A stretch of DNA of 64,000 nucleotides from JAUIET01 sp964352475 (GTDB taxonomy: Bacteria > Pseudomonadota > Gammaproteobacteria > Pseudomonadales > JAUIET01), in assembly GCA_964352475.1 (NCBI GenBank), contig CAYGSL010000009.1, positions 40,891 through 104,890 on the forward strand. The letters run 5' to 3'. Positions 49,288-59,030 of the stretch are shown here, one piece after another; the first letter of the stretch is position 1, and every line of letters begins with the position of its first letter. The translations under genes and the position numbers were made by a program. The notes under the pieces are model-generated. The model had not been told where the DNA came from, did not search any database, and was given only the letters and a program-made list of their open reading frames with translations.

Positions 49288-51537
49288 CTAATTTGTATCT
49301 ATTGGGTCAACGTCAATGGCCAGGCGCATGCCTCTGGGTGTTGTATTTTGATCAAGTGCCATGCGCAGTGATGATAAATAGCGGTGCAGAGTGCCTGGCT
49401 GCTGGCTGTATAAGATCATTTGAGCGCGGAAGCGGTTTGACTTTCGTGGCATAGGGGCTGGCACGGGTCCAACGGTCATTATGTCATCCAGGCCTTGCCT
49501 GCCAAGTGATTGTTCTACGTGCAGGCGCAGTGTACGCATGCTTTCCAATAGCTCATCCAGCGCTCGGTGCTCGCCAAACAAGGCCGCCGATTTGCTGAAT
49601 GGTGGCAGAGCCAATGTGGAGCGCTCCTCTAATAACCTGGCTGCAAATTCGCCATAGCTGTCATTGGTAATCTGGATTAGCAGTGGATGGTTGGGCAGCT
49701 GACTCTGTACATACACTTCACCGGGCCGTTCCCCGCGCCCTGCGCGCCCAGCTACCTGCGTAATGGTCTGTGCCATGCGTTCAGGGCCACGGTAGTCTGA
49801 GCTGTACAAGGCTGTATCGGCGTCCAGAATCGCAACCATGGAGAGCTTGGGGAAATGGTGCCCTTTTGCCAGCATCTGGGTGCCCAGCAATATACAAGGC
49901 TCACCGGATTGAGCCATGGCCAGTTTACGGTGCAGCGAGCCTTTTCGTTGCGTGGAATCTCTATCCACTCTGATAACCGGCACATCCGGGAAATGTTGCT
50001 CCAGGGTCTGCTCGAGTTTCTGCGTTCCGCTACCCAAGGTTTGTAATGGTTGATGTTGGCAGCTTGGGCATTGCCTGGGCCAGAGTTCACGCCGCTCACA
50101 GTGGTGGCAAATCAGCTGATTGCCCATCAGGTGCGCTGTCATGCGCACATCGCAGGCCGCGCATTTTGCAATCCAGCCGCATTGTGCGCAAAGCAAAGAG
50201 GGTGCGAAGCCGCGCCGGTTGATGAAAATCAATACCTGGGCGCCTTCTTTCAGATGGCGGCGTGCTGCCTCTATCACCGTGAAGGCCAGACCGTCTGTGG
50301 CGAACGGTTCGTTACAGTCGCTCAAGCTGATCTGCGGTGGACGTGCGCCACCGGCACGCTCGGCGAGCGTTAACATGCTGTATTTACCTTGAGTGGCGTT
50401 TGCAAGGCTTTCAAGTGACGGCGTGGCTGAACCCAACAATACCGGAATATCATTCAGCTGGGCGCGCTTTATCGCCAGATCTCGCGCCGAGTAACGTAAA
50501 CCATCTTGTTGCTTGTAGGAGCTGTCATGTTCTTCGTCGACGATGATTAACCCAAGAGCAGGCAGTGGCGCCAATAACGCAGAGCGGGTACCAATCACAA
50601 TCCGGGCTTCACCGTTACGAGCTGTCAGCCATGCATTGAGCCGTTGCACATCGGTCATACCGCTGTTAAGCGCCAGAATATCGTCGCCGAAGCGACGCTG
50701 GAAGCGCTGCAGCATTTGTGGCGTCAGGCCTATTTCAGGCACCAGTACCAGCGCTTGTTTACCGGCTTGCAGGCAGTGTTCTATCAGTTGCAAATAGACT
50801 TCGGTTTTGCCGCTACCGGTAATTCCGTGCAGCAGAAAACAATGGTAACTGCCCATGTGTGCCGCAACTGTATCGATCGCCAGCGTTTGCTCAGCATTGG
50901 CTTGCAAATGCACGGCTGCGGTTTTTTTCGCTGGTGGCTTGTGGCTCTTTGCCGGACTGGCGGGCTCAATCAAACCTTTGTCGTTGAGCGCTTTGCTAAT
51001 GGCCGTTGAAAACCCCAAACTGGCCAGTTCAGCCTGGGTCAGCGCACCCTGCTCAAGCAGCGCTTTCAACAGCTGGCCTTGCTTGGGTGCGCGTTTTAAA
51101 ACGGTGTCATTGTCTTCACTGATCAAGCCCTGGCCATGCCGGCTCAATTGCCATGCGCGTTCCGTGCTGACAATGGTTTTGTCCGCGCTGCGACCCTTAC
51201 GAAGCAGGCTGGGCAAAAACCCGAATACCGTGTCACCCACCGGGTGATGATAATAGTCGGCTACCCACTGAAAAAACTGCAAATAGCTACTATCCAGCAG
51301 CGGCTGCTGATCAATAAATCGCTCGGCTACGCGTAGTTTATCGGGCGCAATTTCGCTGCTTTGCGTGATTTCCAGCAAGATTGCAACAATTCGCCGCCGG
51401 CCGAATGGCACCCATAAGCGCATCCCCGGCCTTGCCTGGCTCAATACACTGTTTGACGCCTGCGGGGGCAGGTAGTCAAACAGGCGGTTCAGCGGGCTCT
51501 GGATCGCGCAGCGATAAACGCAGGGGTATTGGTGCAT
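49288..51537 (-). CDS. priA: PriA, primosomal replication-restart helicase
   Basis: 749 residues from the ATG at 51537 (MHQYPCVYRCAIQSPLNRLFDY). The upstream 67-codon extension has no support. A 3'-DNA-binding domain, then helicase motifs: Walker A GITGSGKTEVYL, DEEHDSSYKQQDG, GSATPSLESL. The zinc-binding insertion has CAQCGWIAKCAACD and CHHCERRELWPRQCPSCQ, and RAGRGERPGEV closes the motor. It reloads DnaB at stalled forks. It is divergent from rpmE. Confidence 0.96.
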   Translation of the reverse strand: MHQYPCVYRCAIQSPLNRLFDYLPPQASNSVLSQARPGMRLWVPFGRRRIVAILLEITQSSEIAPDKLRVAERFIDQQPLLDSSYLQFFQWVADYYHHPVGDTVFGFLPSLLRKGRSADKTIVSTERAWQLSRHGQGLISEDNDTVLKRAPKQGQLLKALLEQGALTQAELASLGFSTAISKALNDKGLIEPASPAKSHKPPAKKTAAVHLQANAEQTLAIDTVAAHMGSYHCFLLHGITGSGKTEVYLQLIEHCLQAGKQALVLVPEIGLTPQMLQRFQRRFGDDILALNSGMTDVQRLNAWLTARNGEARIVIGTRSALLAPLPALGLIIVDEEHDSSYKQQDGLRYSARDLAIKRAQLNDIPVLLGSATPSLESLANATQGKYSMLTLAERAGGARPPQISLSDCNEPFATDGLAFTVIEAARRHLKEGAQVLIFINRRGFAPSLLCAQCGWIAKCAACDVRMTAHLMGNQLICHHCERRELWPRQCPSCQHQPLQTLGSGTQKLEQTLEQHFPDVPVIRVDRDSTQRKGSLHRKLAMAQSGEPCILLGTQMLAKGHHFPKLSMVAILDADTALYSSDYRGPERMAQTITQVAGRAGRGERPGEVYVQSQLPNHPLLIQITNDSYGEFAARLLEERSTLALPPFSKSAALFGEHRALDELLESMRTLRLHVEQSLGRQGLDDIMTVGPVPAPMPRKSNRFRAQMILYSQQPGTLHRYLSSLRMALDQNTTPRGMRLAIDVDPIDTN

Positions 51538-51716
51538 TGAATGGCTGTAATCGGTATTAATCCGCCATTCTATCCTTTTCCAGGCAGAAACACCGCCAGC
51601 TGGCTGCTTGTCAAACGCGGATTGTCTGGTATTATCTCGCGCCCGTTCACTCACAATACCTCCGGTACGGTGCGCTGAAACACAGCGTGGCGGTGCCACA
51701 TAGACAGGTAAAACCA

Positions 51717-51932
51717 ATGAAAGCAGAAATTCATCCAAACTACGGCGACATGAAAGTCACCTGCAGCTGCGGTAATGTTATCGAAACTCGATCTACCCTG
51801 GCCAAAGACATCCATGTTGAAGTATGTTCCAATTGCCACCCATTCTACACCGGCAAGCAGAAAGTACTGGATACTGGCGGTCGGGTTGATCGATTCAATA
51901 AGCGTTTCGGTAATCGCAAACTGGCGAAGTAA
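51717..51932 (+). CDS. rpmE: 50S ribosomal protein L31 (zinc-binding form)
   Basis: 71 residues from the ATG at 51717; an in-frame earlier ATG lacks a family match. MKAEIHPNYGDMKVTCSCGNV with CSNCHPFYTG gives the four cysteines of the C+ form of bL31, so it can hold zinc. GGRVDRFNKRFGNRK at the end is standard. It lies in the divergent priA promoter region. Confidence 0.96.
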   Translation: MKAEIHPNYGDMKVTCSCGNVIETRSTLAKDIHVEVCSNCHPFYTGKQKVLDTGGRVDRFNKRFGNRKLAK

Positions 51933-51979
51933 GTCTTTTGTGATTGCCTAAGCCAGGGCAATTCACAGGACATTTCTTA

Positions 51980-53224
51980 ATGCCAGACGATCTGAAAAGC
52001 CGGGCGCTCGCCTATCACGAGCATCCAACACCCGGCAAAATGAGCACCGAGCTCACCACCTCTGCAGATACCCAAGACGACCTGGCGCTTGCCTATAGCC
52101 CAGGCGTTGCTGAGCCTGTGCGGGAAATACAGCGCGACGCACAGAATGCCTACCGTTACACCGGTAAGGGTAATTTAGTGGCGGTGATTTCTAATGGCAC
52201 TGCTATTTTGGGCCTGGGTAATTTGGGTGCGCTGGCAAGCAAGCCGGTCATGGAAGGCAAGAGTCTGCTGTTCAAGCGTTTCGCGCAGATTAATTCGGTG
52301 GATATTGAAGTTGACGTCACTGAGGTGGATACCTTTGTGACCGTAGTCCGTTCGATAGCCGACACCTTTGGTGGAATCAATCTGGAAGACATCAAAGCGC
52401 CGGAGTGCTTTGAAATTGAACGGCGATTGATTCAAGACTGCAATGTGCCGGTGTTTCACGATGACCAGCATGGCACTGCTATTGTAACGGCGGCCGGTGT
52501 GCTGAATGGTCTGGACATAGCAGGCAAGCGGCTTAAAGACGTGCGCATTGTCTGCCTGGGTGCCGGTTCGGCCGCAATTGCCGGCATGCGGCTGTTGAAA
52601 AATGTGGGCGCAAATCCTGAAAACATCATCATGCTGGACCGAAACGGGGTGATTCATGATGAGCGAACCGATCTGAACCAGTACAAGCAGGAATTCGCCA
52701 TTCCTACGGTACTTCGTACTCTATCCGATGCCTGCAAAGACGCCGATGTATTCATAGGTCTGAGTGGGGCGAACCTGCTCTGTGCCGAAAATCTTGCCAG
52801 TATGGCCGCTAACCCATTGGTATTTGCCTGCTCTAACCCGGACCCGGAAATTTCGCCGGACCTTGCCCACGCCACTCGAAGCGATGTGATTATGGCAACC
52901 GGGCGTTCCGATTACGCCAACCAGGTAAACAATGTACTTGGTTTCCCTTATATTTTTCGAGGAGCGTTGGATGTTCGCGCGTCAGAAATCAATGAAGCGA
53001 TGAAAGTGGCCGCCGTGCATGCCATCAAAGGCCTGGCACGTGAGCCTGTTACCGACGAGGTGCTGCAAGCGGTAGGGGTAGACGAATTAGTGTTTGGGCG
53101 CGAATACATCATCCCAAAACCAATGGATAGCCGCTTGCTGAGCAAGGTGTCTGCGGCCGTTGCCAAAGCGGCGGTGGACAGCGGTGTAGCGCAGCAGGCG
53201 TATCCTTCGCACTACCCTTTATAG
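51980..53224 (+). CDS. NAD(P)-dependent malic enzyme (short, without phosphotransacetylase domain)
   Basis: 414 residues from the ATG at 51980 with AGGA 9 bases upstream. YSPGVAEPVREI, NGTAILGLGNLGALASKPVMEGKS (in part), the catalytic KAPECFEIERRL and FHDDQHGTA segments, and the Rossmann VCLGAGSAAIAGMRLL are characteristic of bacterial malic enzymes (malate to pyruvate and CO2). MaeB proteins are twice as long because of a C-terminal Pta-like domain that is absent here. Cofactor preference cannot be read safely. It converges on the PBP1a gene with 5 bases between stops. Confidence 0.93.
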   Translation: MPDDLKSRALAYHEHPTPGKMSTELTTSADTQDDLALAYSPGVAEPVREIQRDAQNAYRYTGKGNLVAVISNGTAILGLGNLGALASKPVMEGKSLLFKRFAQINSVDIEVDVTEVDTFVTVVRSIADTFGGINLEDIKAPECFEIERRLIQDCNVPVFHDDQHGTAIVTAAGVLNGLDIAGKRLKDVRIVCLGAGSAAIAGMRLLKNVGANPENIIMLDRNGVIHDERTDLNQYKQEFAIPTVLRTLSDACKDADVFIGLSGANLLCAENLASMAANPLVFACSNPDPEISPDLAHATRSDVIMATGRSDYANQVNNVLGFPYIFRGALDVRASEINEAMKVAAVHAIKGLAREPVTDEVLQAVGVDELVFGREYIIPKPMDSRLLSKVSAAVAKAAVDSGVAQQAYPSHYPL

Positions 53225-53229
53225 GGTCC

Positions 53230-55989
53230 TTAGAACAGTTCTTCCAGCGAGTCGCTTTCAGAGGCACCAAAGGGGGCGGGTTCCCCGTTACCGCCGTCGA
53301 CACTGTCACTGTCCAATTCATAGCCAATAGGGTCTGGTGCGCGTTCCAGCGGCGCGTTTTCAATTCTAAACATCTCGAATATTGCGTTGTCCTGTAATGC
53401 AGAGGCCAGCAGACCGGTTTCGGGGTCGATTCTCACACTGGTTAAACCATTGGGCCGGCGTCGCAAAACCTCCGGTTTACCGTCCAGAGCGGTTCGCATG
53501 TAGTCGATCCAGATAGGCAGAGCTGCCGAGCCACCGTATTCACGTTTACCCAGGAACTGGTTTTGATCGAAACCCAGCCAAACGGTGGTAATCAGGTCCG
53601 GGTTATAACCGGAAAACCACGCATCCACCGGGCCATTGGTTGTGCCTGTTTTTCCGGCTATATCACCTCGGTTCAATTCCCGTGCCTTGATGCCGGTGCC
53701 GCGCCGAATAACATCCTTCAGAAAGTCATCCATAATGTAGGCGATGCGCTCTTCTATGACTTGAGGTGCCGCTATGGCCTGGGGTAACTCATCACCCAGA
53801 TCATTGCGTAACAGTTGTTCCAAAGGTGTAGCGTTGACCGTCTCTGATTCGGGCTCTTCGAATGCCACTTCATTGGCATTTTCCGAATGGGCGCCGGTTG
53901 ACTGAGTCTCGACCGTTACTTCTTCTACTGCCTGTTCATCTATTGCTTGTTCATCAGGGCTTGTACATTCCTGGCAATTGGCAATCTTTGGATTGGCCCT
54001 GAACAGCACTTTGCCATCGCCGTTTTCGATGCGCTGAATAATATGCGGGTCTACGAGATAGCCGCCATTGGCGAACACCGCATAACCCCTGGCTATTTCA
54101 AGCGGGGTAACGGCGTGACTGCCTAGTGACAATGACAGGTCTTTGGGTAATCGCTCTGCATCAAAACCAAACGCCTGAACGTAATTAATAGCCGATTGTG
54201 GAGTGATGGTGCGGAGCAATCTTACCGACACCAGATTTCGCGACAGATACAGCGCCTTGCGCAGACGTGTTGGGCCATAGAACTTGCCACTGGCATTTTC
54301 CGGGCGCCAGGTATTCTCAAGCTCTGCATCACGCATCACAACCGGTGCGTCGTTAAACAAGCTGGCGGCGGTGAACCCCTTATCCAGTGCGGCTGCATAA
54401 ATGAATGGTTTGAAATTCGAACCGGGCTGACGCTCACCTTGAGTAGCGCGGTTGAATTTACTGCTGTAGAAATCAAAGCCACCAACAACGGCTTGTATGG
54501 CGCCGTCATTTGGGTTTACCGAGATCAGCGAAGACTGCACCCTGGGTAACTGGGCAAAATGCCATGTGTAAGTTGGCGCCTTGCTTGCCGTGGCTTCCGG
54601 AGCTTGCTCTTCAGCTTGTTGCAGATCACCTTCTGCTTTGGTCGACGATGTGCTGGCACTTGAGGTATCAACTTCAGTATTGTCTGTTGTTTGCGGGCGT
54701 GGCAGCTGCGTCAGAATTTGCCCGTTTTCATCGCTTGCATACACTCTTATCAGGTCGCCTACTTGCGCTACTGATTTGGCAGATTTTACTTCCGCATCCA
54801 AAGTGTTTTCGTTTATGAAGCGCCTTGCCTGTTGCAATCCGTTCTCAAACTCAATACGGGCAGTCACGTTCTCTGCTAATAATATTTCCAGGTGTTGATC
54901 CTGAACATCCAGTACCACGGCTGGTAGCAAACCATTAATAGTGCGTTTGTCCTGCAAGGCGGCCAGCCAGTTCACCATATTCAGTTCCGGGTTATCGGTA
55001 TCGAAACTGTGTCCCTCCGGGCCGCGGTAACCGTGGCGCTGGTCATAATCAAGAATTCCGGAGCGAACTGCATTATTGGCGGCTATCTGGAGCTTACTCT
55101 TAATGCTGGTGTAGACGTTCAGTCCGCTGTCGTAGGCCTCTCTGCCAAACATTTCCAGCAGTTCCAAACGAGCTAGCTCAGCGGCGTACGGCGCATCAAC
55201 TTCGGCCTTCGATCCATGCAGCTCTGCGCTGATAGGGGATTCAACGGCTAACCTATAATCCGGCTCATTGATGTAGTTCAAATCAAGCATGCGACGCAGA
55301 ATCCAGTTTCTCCTGGTGACTGCGCGCTCCGGGTTCACAATAGGGTTAAAACTCGACGGTGCTTTCGGTAGACCGGCAATCATTGCCATCTGCGCGAGGT
55401 TCAGTTCGCCAATACTTTTTCCGTAATAGACTTGTGCCGCGGCCTCTACGCCGTATGCCCGGTTGCCCCAGAAAATTTTGTTCACATACAGTTCGAAAAT
55501 CTGCTCTTTTGTGAGCTTTCGCTCAATTTCAAGTGCAAGCAATATCTCGTTGAATTTCCGAGTAAAGGTTTGTTCCCGGGTCAAGAAAAAATTTCGTGCA
55601 ACCTGCATGGTTATTGTGCTGCCACCGGTTTGTTTTTCGCCGGTGAGTAGCAGTTCTATGGTTGCACGCAATAAGCCGCGGATTGCGACACCGCTGTGTG
55701 TTTCGAAATGCGAATCTTCTGCCGCAAGAATTGCGCGAACGAATTGATCAGGAACCTGGTCGTAAGTTACAGGCGTGCGGCGCTTCTCACCAAATTCGCC
55801 AAGGAGTTCACCCTCATAAGAGTAAATGCGCAGTGGTATCTGTAATTTTACCTCGTATAGATCGTCGACATCTGGCAAATTCGGACTAAGGTATAAATAG
55901 ACACCGGCTGCGGTTACAGCTGTGCCAGAAACTAGTGTAAATAGTAACCAGAATAGTAGGTAAGAAAAGCGTCGAATTTGTTTTTGCAT
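53230..55989 (-). CDS. mrcA: Penicillin-binding protein 1A (class A, bifunctional)
   Basis: 919 residues from the ATG at 55989. An N-terminal anchor helix is followed by the glycosyltransferase domain: ILAAEDSHFETHSGV (catalytic Glu), GGSTITMQVARNFFL and KEQIFELYVNKIFWG. The transpeptidase has QPGSNFKPFIYAAAL (SxxK form), SRNLVSVRLL (SxN) and GKTGTTNGPVDAWF (KTGT). An OB-like region lies between the two. Two long acidic, low-complexity inserts interrupt the conserved parts (around 425-475 and 665-735), making the protein longer than E. coli PBP1a (about 850). It is divergent from pilM. Confidence 0.94.
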   Translation of the reverse strand: MQKQIRRFSYLLFWLLFTLVSGTAVTAAGVYLYLSPNLPDVDDLYEVKLQIPLRIYSYEGELLGEFGEKRRTPVTYDQVPDQFVRAILAAEDSHFETHSGVAIRGLLRATIELLLTGEKQTGGSTITMQVARNFFLTREQTFTRKFNEILLALEIERKLTKEQIFELYVNKIFWGNRAYGVEAAAQVYYGKSIGELNLAQMAMIAGLPKAPSSFNPIVNPERAVTRRNWILRRMLDLNYINEPDYRLAVESPISAELHGSKAEVDAPYAAELARLELLEMFGREAYDSGLNVYTSIKSKLQIAANNAVRSGILDYDQRHGYRGPEGHSFDTDNPELNMVNWLAALQDKRTINGLLPAVVLDVQDQHLEILLAENVTARIEFENGLQQARRFINENTLDAEVKSAKSVAQVGDLIRVYASDENGQILTQLPRPQTTDNTEVDTSSASTSSTKAEGDLQQAEEQAPEATASKAPTYTWHFAQLPRVQSSLISVNPNDGAIQAVVGGFDFYSSKFNRATQGERQPGSNFKPFIYAAALDKGFTAASLFNDAPVVMRDAELENTWRPENASGKFYGPTRLRKALYLSRNLVSVRLLRTITPQSAINYVQAFGFDAERLPKDLSLSLGSHAVTPLEIARGYAVFANGGYLVDPHIIQRIENGDGKVLFRANPKIANCQECTSPDEQAIDEQAVEEVTVETQSTGAHSENANEVAFEEPESETVNATPLEQLLRNDLGDELPQAIAAPQVIEERIAYIMDDFLKDVIRRGTGIKARELNRGDIAGKTGTTNGPVDAWFSGYNPDLITTVWLGFDQNQFLGKREYGGSAALPIWIDYMRTALDGKPEVLRRRPNGLTSVRIDPETGLLASALQDNAIFEMFRIENAPLERAPDPIGYELDSDSVDGGNGEPAPFGASESDSLEELF

Positions 55990-56041
55990 AATGAATAGCC
56001 AACCGAGCAAACTAACATCTTTAGTTGATTAAGCGCTGTAC

Positions 56042-56049
56042 ATTATAAT
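56042..56049. promoter_or_regulatory. Palindromic TATAAT in the mrcA-pilM divergent promoter
   Basis: ATTATAAT is its own complement, giving a perfect -10 hexamer on each strand (plus 56044-56049, minus 56047-56042). It lies 115 bases before pilM and 53 bases before mrcA. No strong -35 hexamer is evident in either direction. Confidence 0.4.
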
Positions 56050-56163
56050 TTACTCTATCGACTTTTTATCTAACTGGGCTATGGTTGTAATTACTATTTC
56101 GTTTTTTGTTTCTGATGCCAAATCTTTGCGGCGTCACCACTGAATCAAACTTGGACATCCAGC

Positions 56164-57225
56164 GTGTTTGGACTATTTGAGAAAAAAACACAGAACGTTC
56201 TTGGGCTGGATATAAGCTCATCGTCGGTCAAACTGCTTGAATTAAGTCGCAATGGCGGTCGCTATCGTGTGGAAAGCTACGCGGTTTGCTCCTTACCCCA
56301 GAATGCAGTTGTTGAAAAAAACATCAATGATGTTGAAGGTGTCAGTGACGCCATCAATAAAGTATTGGCGCAGTCAAAAGCCAAATTAAGGCACGCTGCG
56401 GTGGCTGTTTCCGGTTCTGCTGTTATTACCAAAACCATCGAGATGGACGCGGCTCTCAACGACGATCAAATGGAGAGCCAAATAGCCATTGAGGCTGATC
56501 AATATATACCCTATCCACTGGACGAAGTGGCGATCGATTTTGAAGTGCAAGGCGAGTCAGAGCGCGACCCTGAATTGGTGGATGTGTTGCTGGCAGCCTG
56601 CCGTAAAGAAAACGTTGATCTAAGAGTTGAGTCGATCGAGTTGGCGGGCATTACAGCCAAGGTTGTTGACGTTGAAGCATACGCTATGGAGCGCGCTTTC
56701 GAGCTAATTCACGACCAACTGGACAGCGATGAAGACAGCGTCATTGCAGTGGTTGATGTGGGCGCGACAATGACCACTCTCAGTGTGTTGGTTGGCGGCA
56801 ATACCGTCTACACGCGCGAGCAGCTGTTTGGCGGAAAGCAGCTAACAGAAGAAATTCAAAGGCGTTTCGGTTTAACCTACGAAGAAGCCGGTCTTGCGAA
56901 AAAGCAGGGCGGCTTGCCTGAAGACTATGAATCGGAAGTGCTGTATCCGTTTAAAGAAGCGGTCGTTCAGCAAGTTACTCGTTCCCTACAGTTCTTTTTC
57001 TCATCCAGCCAGTTTAATGAAGTCGACTATGTAGTGCTTGCCGGGGGTGTTGCTGCAATGCCTGACCTGGCGGACCTGGTTGAGCAGAAATTGGGTATGC
57101 CTACATTGACAGCGAATCCTTTTGCCAATATGAGCGTGGCGTCGCGGGTTAATGCGGTGGCTCTTGGTAACGATGCTCCGGCAATGATGATTGCCTGCGG
57201 TCTGGCGATGAGGAGTTTCGATTAA
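56164..57225 (+). CDS. pilM: PilM, actin-like type IV pilus assembly protein
   Basis: 353 residues, GTG start. The actin-like fold is shown by VLGLDISSSSVKLLEL (phosphate 1), VIAVVDVGATMTTLSVL (phosphate 2) and VVLAGGVAAMPDLADL (adenosine). It binds the N-terminus of PilN at the inner face of the membrane. The stop overlaps the pilN start by one base (TAATG), a hallmark of the tightly coupled pilMNOPQ operon. Confidence 0.95.
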   Translation: MFGLFEKKTQNVLGLDISSSSVKLLELSRNGGRYRVESYAVCSLPQNAVVEKNINDVEGVSDAINKVLAQSKAKLRHAAVAVSGSAVITKTIEMDAALNDDQMESQIAIEADQYIPYPLDEVAIDFEVQGESERDPELVDVLLAACRKENVDLRVESIELAGITAKVVDVEAYAMERAFELIHDQLDSDEDSVIAVVDVGATMTTLSVLVGGNTVYTREQLFGGKQLTEEIQRRFGLTYEEAGLAKKQGGLPEDYESEVLYPFKEAVVQQVTRSLQFFFSSSQFNEVDYVVLAGGVAAMPDLADLVEQKLGMPTLTANPFANMSVASRVNAVALGNDAPAMMIACGLAMRSFD

Positions 57226-57812
57226 TGGCTCAAATTAACCTACTGCCATGGCGTGAAGAACGGCGCGAAGAGCTTAAGAAAGAGTTTTTGACGATACTGG
57301 CTACCGTCGCAGTTGCTGCTGTTCTGCTGGTATTCCTTTACGGCTACTTTGTAAAACTGAATATTGAAGACCAACAATCACGGAATGCTTATTTAAGCCA
57401 AAGCATTAGTGAATTGACAAAACAAGTATCTGAGATTAGCGAGTTAGAGCAGCGTAGAGAAGACCTGCTTGACCGCATGAAGATTATTCAGGCGCTGCAA
57501 GGCAACCGCCCGATTATTGTGCGGGTGTTTGATGAGATGGCGCGAACCGTCCCTGATGGTTTGTACTACACGCATTTGCAGAGGTCTGCGAATTCAATTC
57601 GGGTAGAAGGTGTTGCTGAATCCAGTAATCGAGTTTCGAGCTTAATGCGCCGTCTGGATGGTTCTGACTGGTTCACGAATCCAAATTTGACGGGTGTGAA
57701 AAACAACCCGAATTACGGCGAGCAAGGCAATGATTTTGAGCTCACCGTCAATATAGAGACGCCCGATACCGTCAGCGATGATGATCAGGCAGACGCGGAG
57801 GGCAGCAAATAA
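57225..57812 (+). CDS. pilN: PilN, inner-membrane type IV pilus assembly protein
   Basis: 195 residues. The cytoplasmic MAQINLLPWREERREELKKEF is the PilM-binding peptide (INLLPWR motif), followed by one helix (about 25-43), a coiled coil and a ferredoxin-like domain. It pairs with PilO. Overlap of one base with pilO (TAATG). Confidence 0.95.
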   Translation: MAQINLLPWREERREELKKEFLTILATVAVAAVLLVFLYGYFVKLNIEDQQSRNAYLSQSISELTKQVSEISELEQRREDLLDRMKIIQALQGNRPIIVRVFDEMARTVPDGLYYTHLQRSANSIRVEGVAESSNRVSSLMRRLDGSDWFTNPNLTGVKNNPNYGEQGNDFELTVNIETPDTVSDDDQADAEGSK

Positions 57813-58450
57813 TGGCGCTGCAGGATTCCATACAGTCGCTTCAGGATTTCGATCTCAGCGATCTCGACTTTGAAAACATCGGCAGTTGGCCGCATGCAGT
57901 CAAGGTGGTGATCTGGGCTTTGGTATTCCTGCTGATGGGTTTTGTTGGTTACAAGCTCTACATAAGTGATTTGAACCTAAATCTGGAGAGCGAACAGGCG
58001 AAAGAGGTCAAGCTGAAAAGCGACTTCGCAGATAAAGCCGATAAAGCAGCCAACCTCGATTCCTATCGTGATCAAATGAACGAGATGGAAGAGACGTTTG
58101 GTGCTTTGGTCAGACAATTGCCTAGCGAAACTGACGTACCCGGATTGCTCGAGGATCTGGACAACAAGGCGGTTTCAACTGGTTTGGAAGTGTTGAGCAT
58201 CGATCTAAAAGAAGAGCAAGCCGCCGAATTTTATGTTGAGTTACCCATAGAGATCATCGTCAAAGGAACCTATCACGATCTGGGTTCTTTCGTGAGTGGT
58301 GTAGCCGGCTTGCCGCGAATTGTGACTCTGCATGATTTCAATATTGAGCGTGGCGAAGATACTGACGGCACTTTGATTTTGACGATCACGGCGAAAACCT
58401 ATCGCTACAAAGATGAGGATTTTGAAGCGGACGAGGGGGCTGGATCATGA
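57812..58450 (+). CDS. pilO: PilO, inner-membrane type IV pilus assembly protein
   Basis: 212 residues: a short cytoplasmic segment, one membrane helix (about 29-48, VKVVIWALVFLLMGFVGYKLY), a coiled coil around 50-100 and a periplasmic ferredoxin-like domain containing VELPIEIIVKGTYHDLGSF. It forms heterodimers with PilN and binds PilP. Overlaps pilP by 4 bases (ATGA). Confidence 0.94.
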   Translation: MALQDSIQSLQDFDLSDLDFENIGSWPHAVKVVIWALVFLLMGFVGYKLYISDLNLNLESEQAKEVKLKSDFADKADKAANLDSYRDQMNEMEETFGALVRQLPSETDVPGLLEDLDNKAVSTGLEVLSIDLKEEQAAEFYVELPIEIIVKGTYHDLGSFVSGVAGLPRIVTLHDFNIERGEDTDGTLILTITAKTYRYKDEDFEADEGAGS

Positions 58451-59013
58451 GCCATTCCTTAATTCGTTCATACAGAATATTAGGTAGCGTTGTTTTATTG
58501 GCTATGTTGCAAGCTTGTGGTTCCGGTGGGCAGTACGCAGACCTGGACAATTACATGGCGCAATCCAAGCAGGAAGCAGCAACCAGAGGCTCGATCGACC
58601 CTATCCCTGCGTTTCGCCCTTATCAAGCGTTTACTTACTCTGCTACAGCAATGCGCGCACCGTTTGATATTCCGGTCGATGTGAAAGAGCTGCTAAGCAT
58701 GAACGGCCCAAGCAGTGATGTTAGGCCGGATGAAAATCGAACTAAAGAATACCTTGAACGTTTTAATCTCGAAGGGCTGCAAATGGTTGGTTCGCTTGAA
58801 CAGCGCGGTCAGCTCTGGGTATTGATGGATGATCAGAACGGTCTGGTGCATAGAGTTACCGTAGGTAATTTTATGGGCCGCAATCACGGTCGAATCGTTG
58901 AGGTATCTGAATCCCAGGTATCTGTCATCGAAATAGTATCCAGCGGGGAAAGCTCCTGGATAGAACGACCTAGAACAATCAAATTACGAGAACCTGAAGT
59001 AGGCGATGGTTAA
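58447..59013 (+). CDS. pilP: PilP, lipoprotein linking PilNO to the secretin
   Basis: 188 residues. Lipoprotein signal with LQACG lipobox (Cys24), a disordered linker with FRPYQAFTYSATAMRAPFD, and a beta-sandwich HR-like domain that includes LEGLQMVGSLEQRGQLWVLM and VGNFMGRNHGRIVEVSESQV. PilP bridges PilN/PilO and PilQ in the periplasm. Confidence 0.93.
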   Translation: MSHSLIRSYRILGSVVLLAMLQACGSGGQYADLDNYMAQSKQEAATRGSIDPIPAFRPYQAFTYSATAMRAPFDIPVDVKELLSMNGPSSDVRPDENRTKEYLERFNLEGLQMVGSLEQRGQLWVLMDDQNGLVHRVTVGNFMGRNHGRIVEVSESQVSVIEIVSSGESSWIERPRTIKLREPEVGDG

Positions 59014-59030
59014 TAATGGTGGAGATTTCA

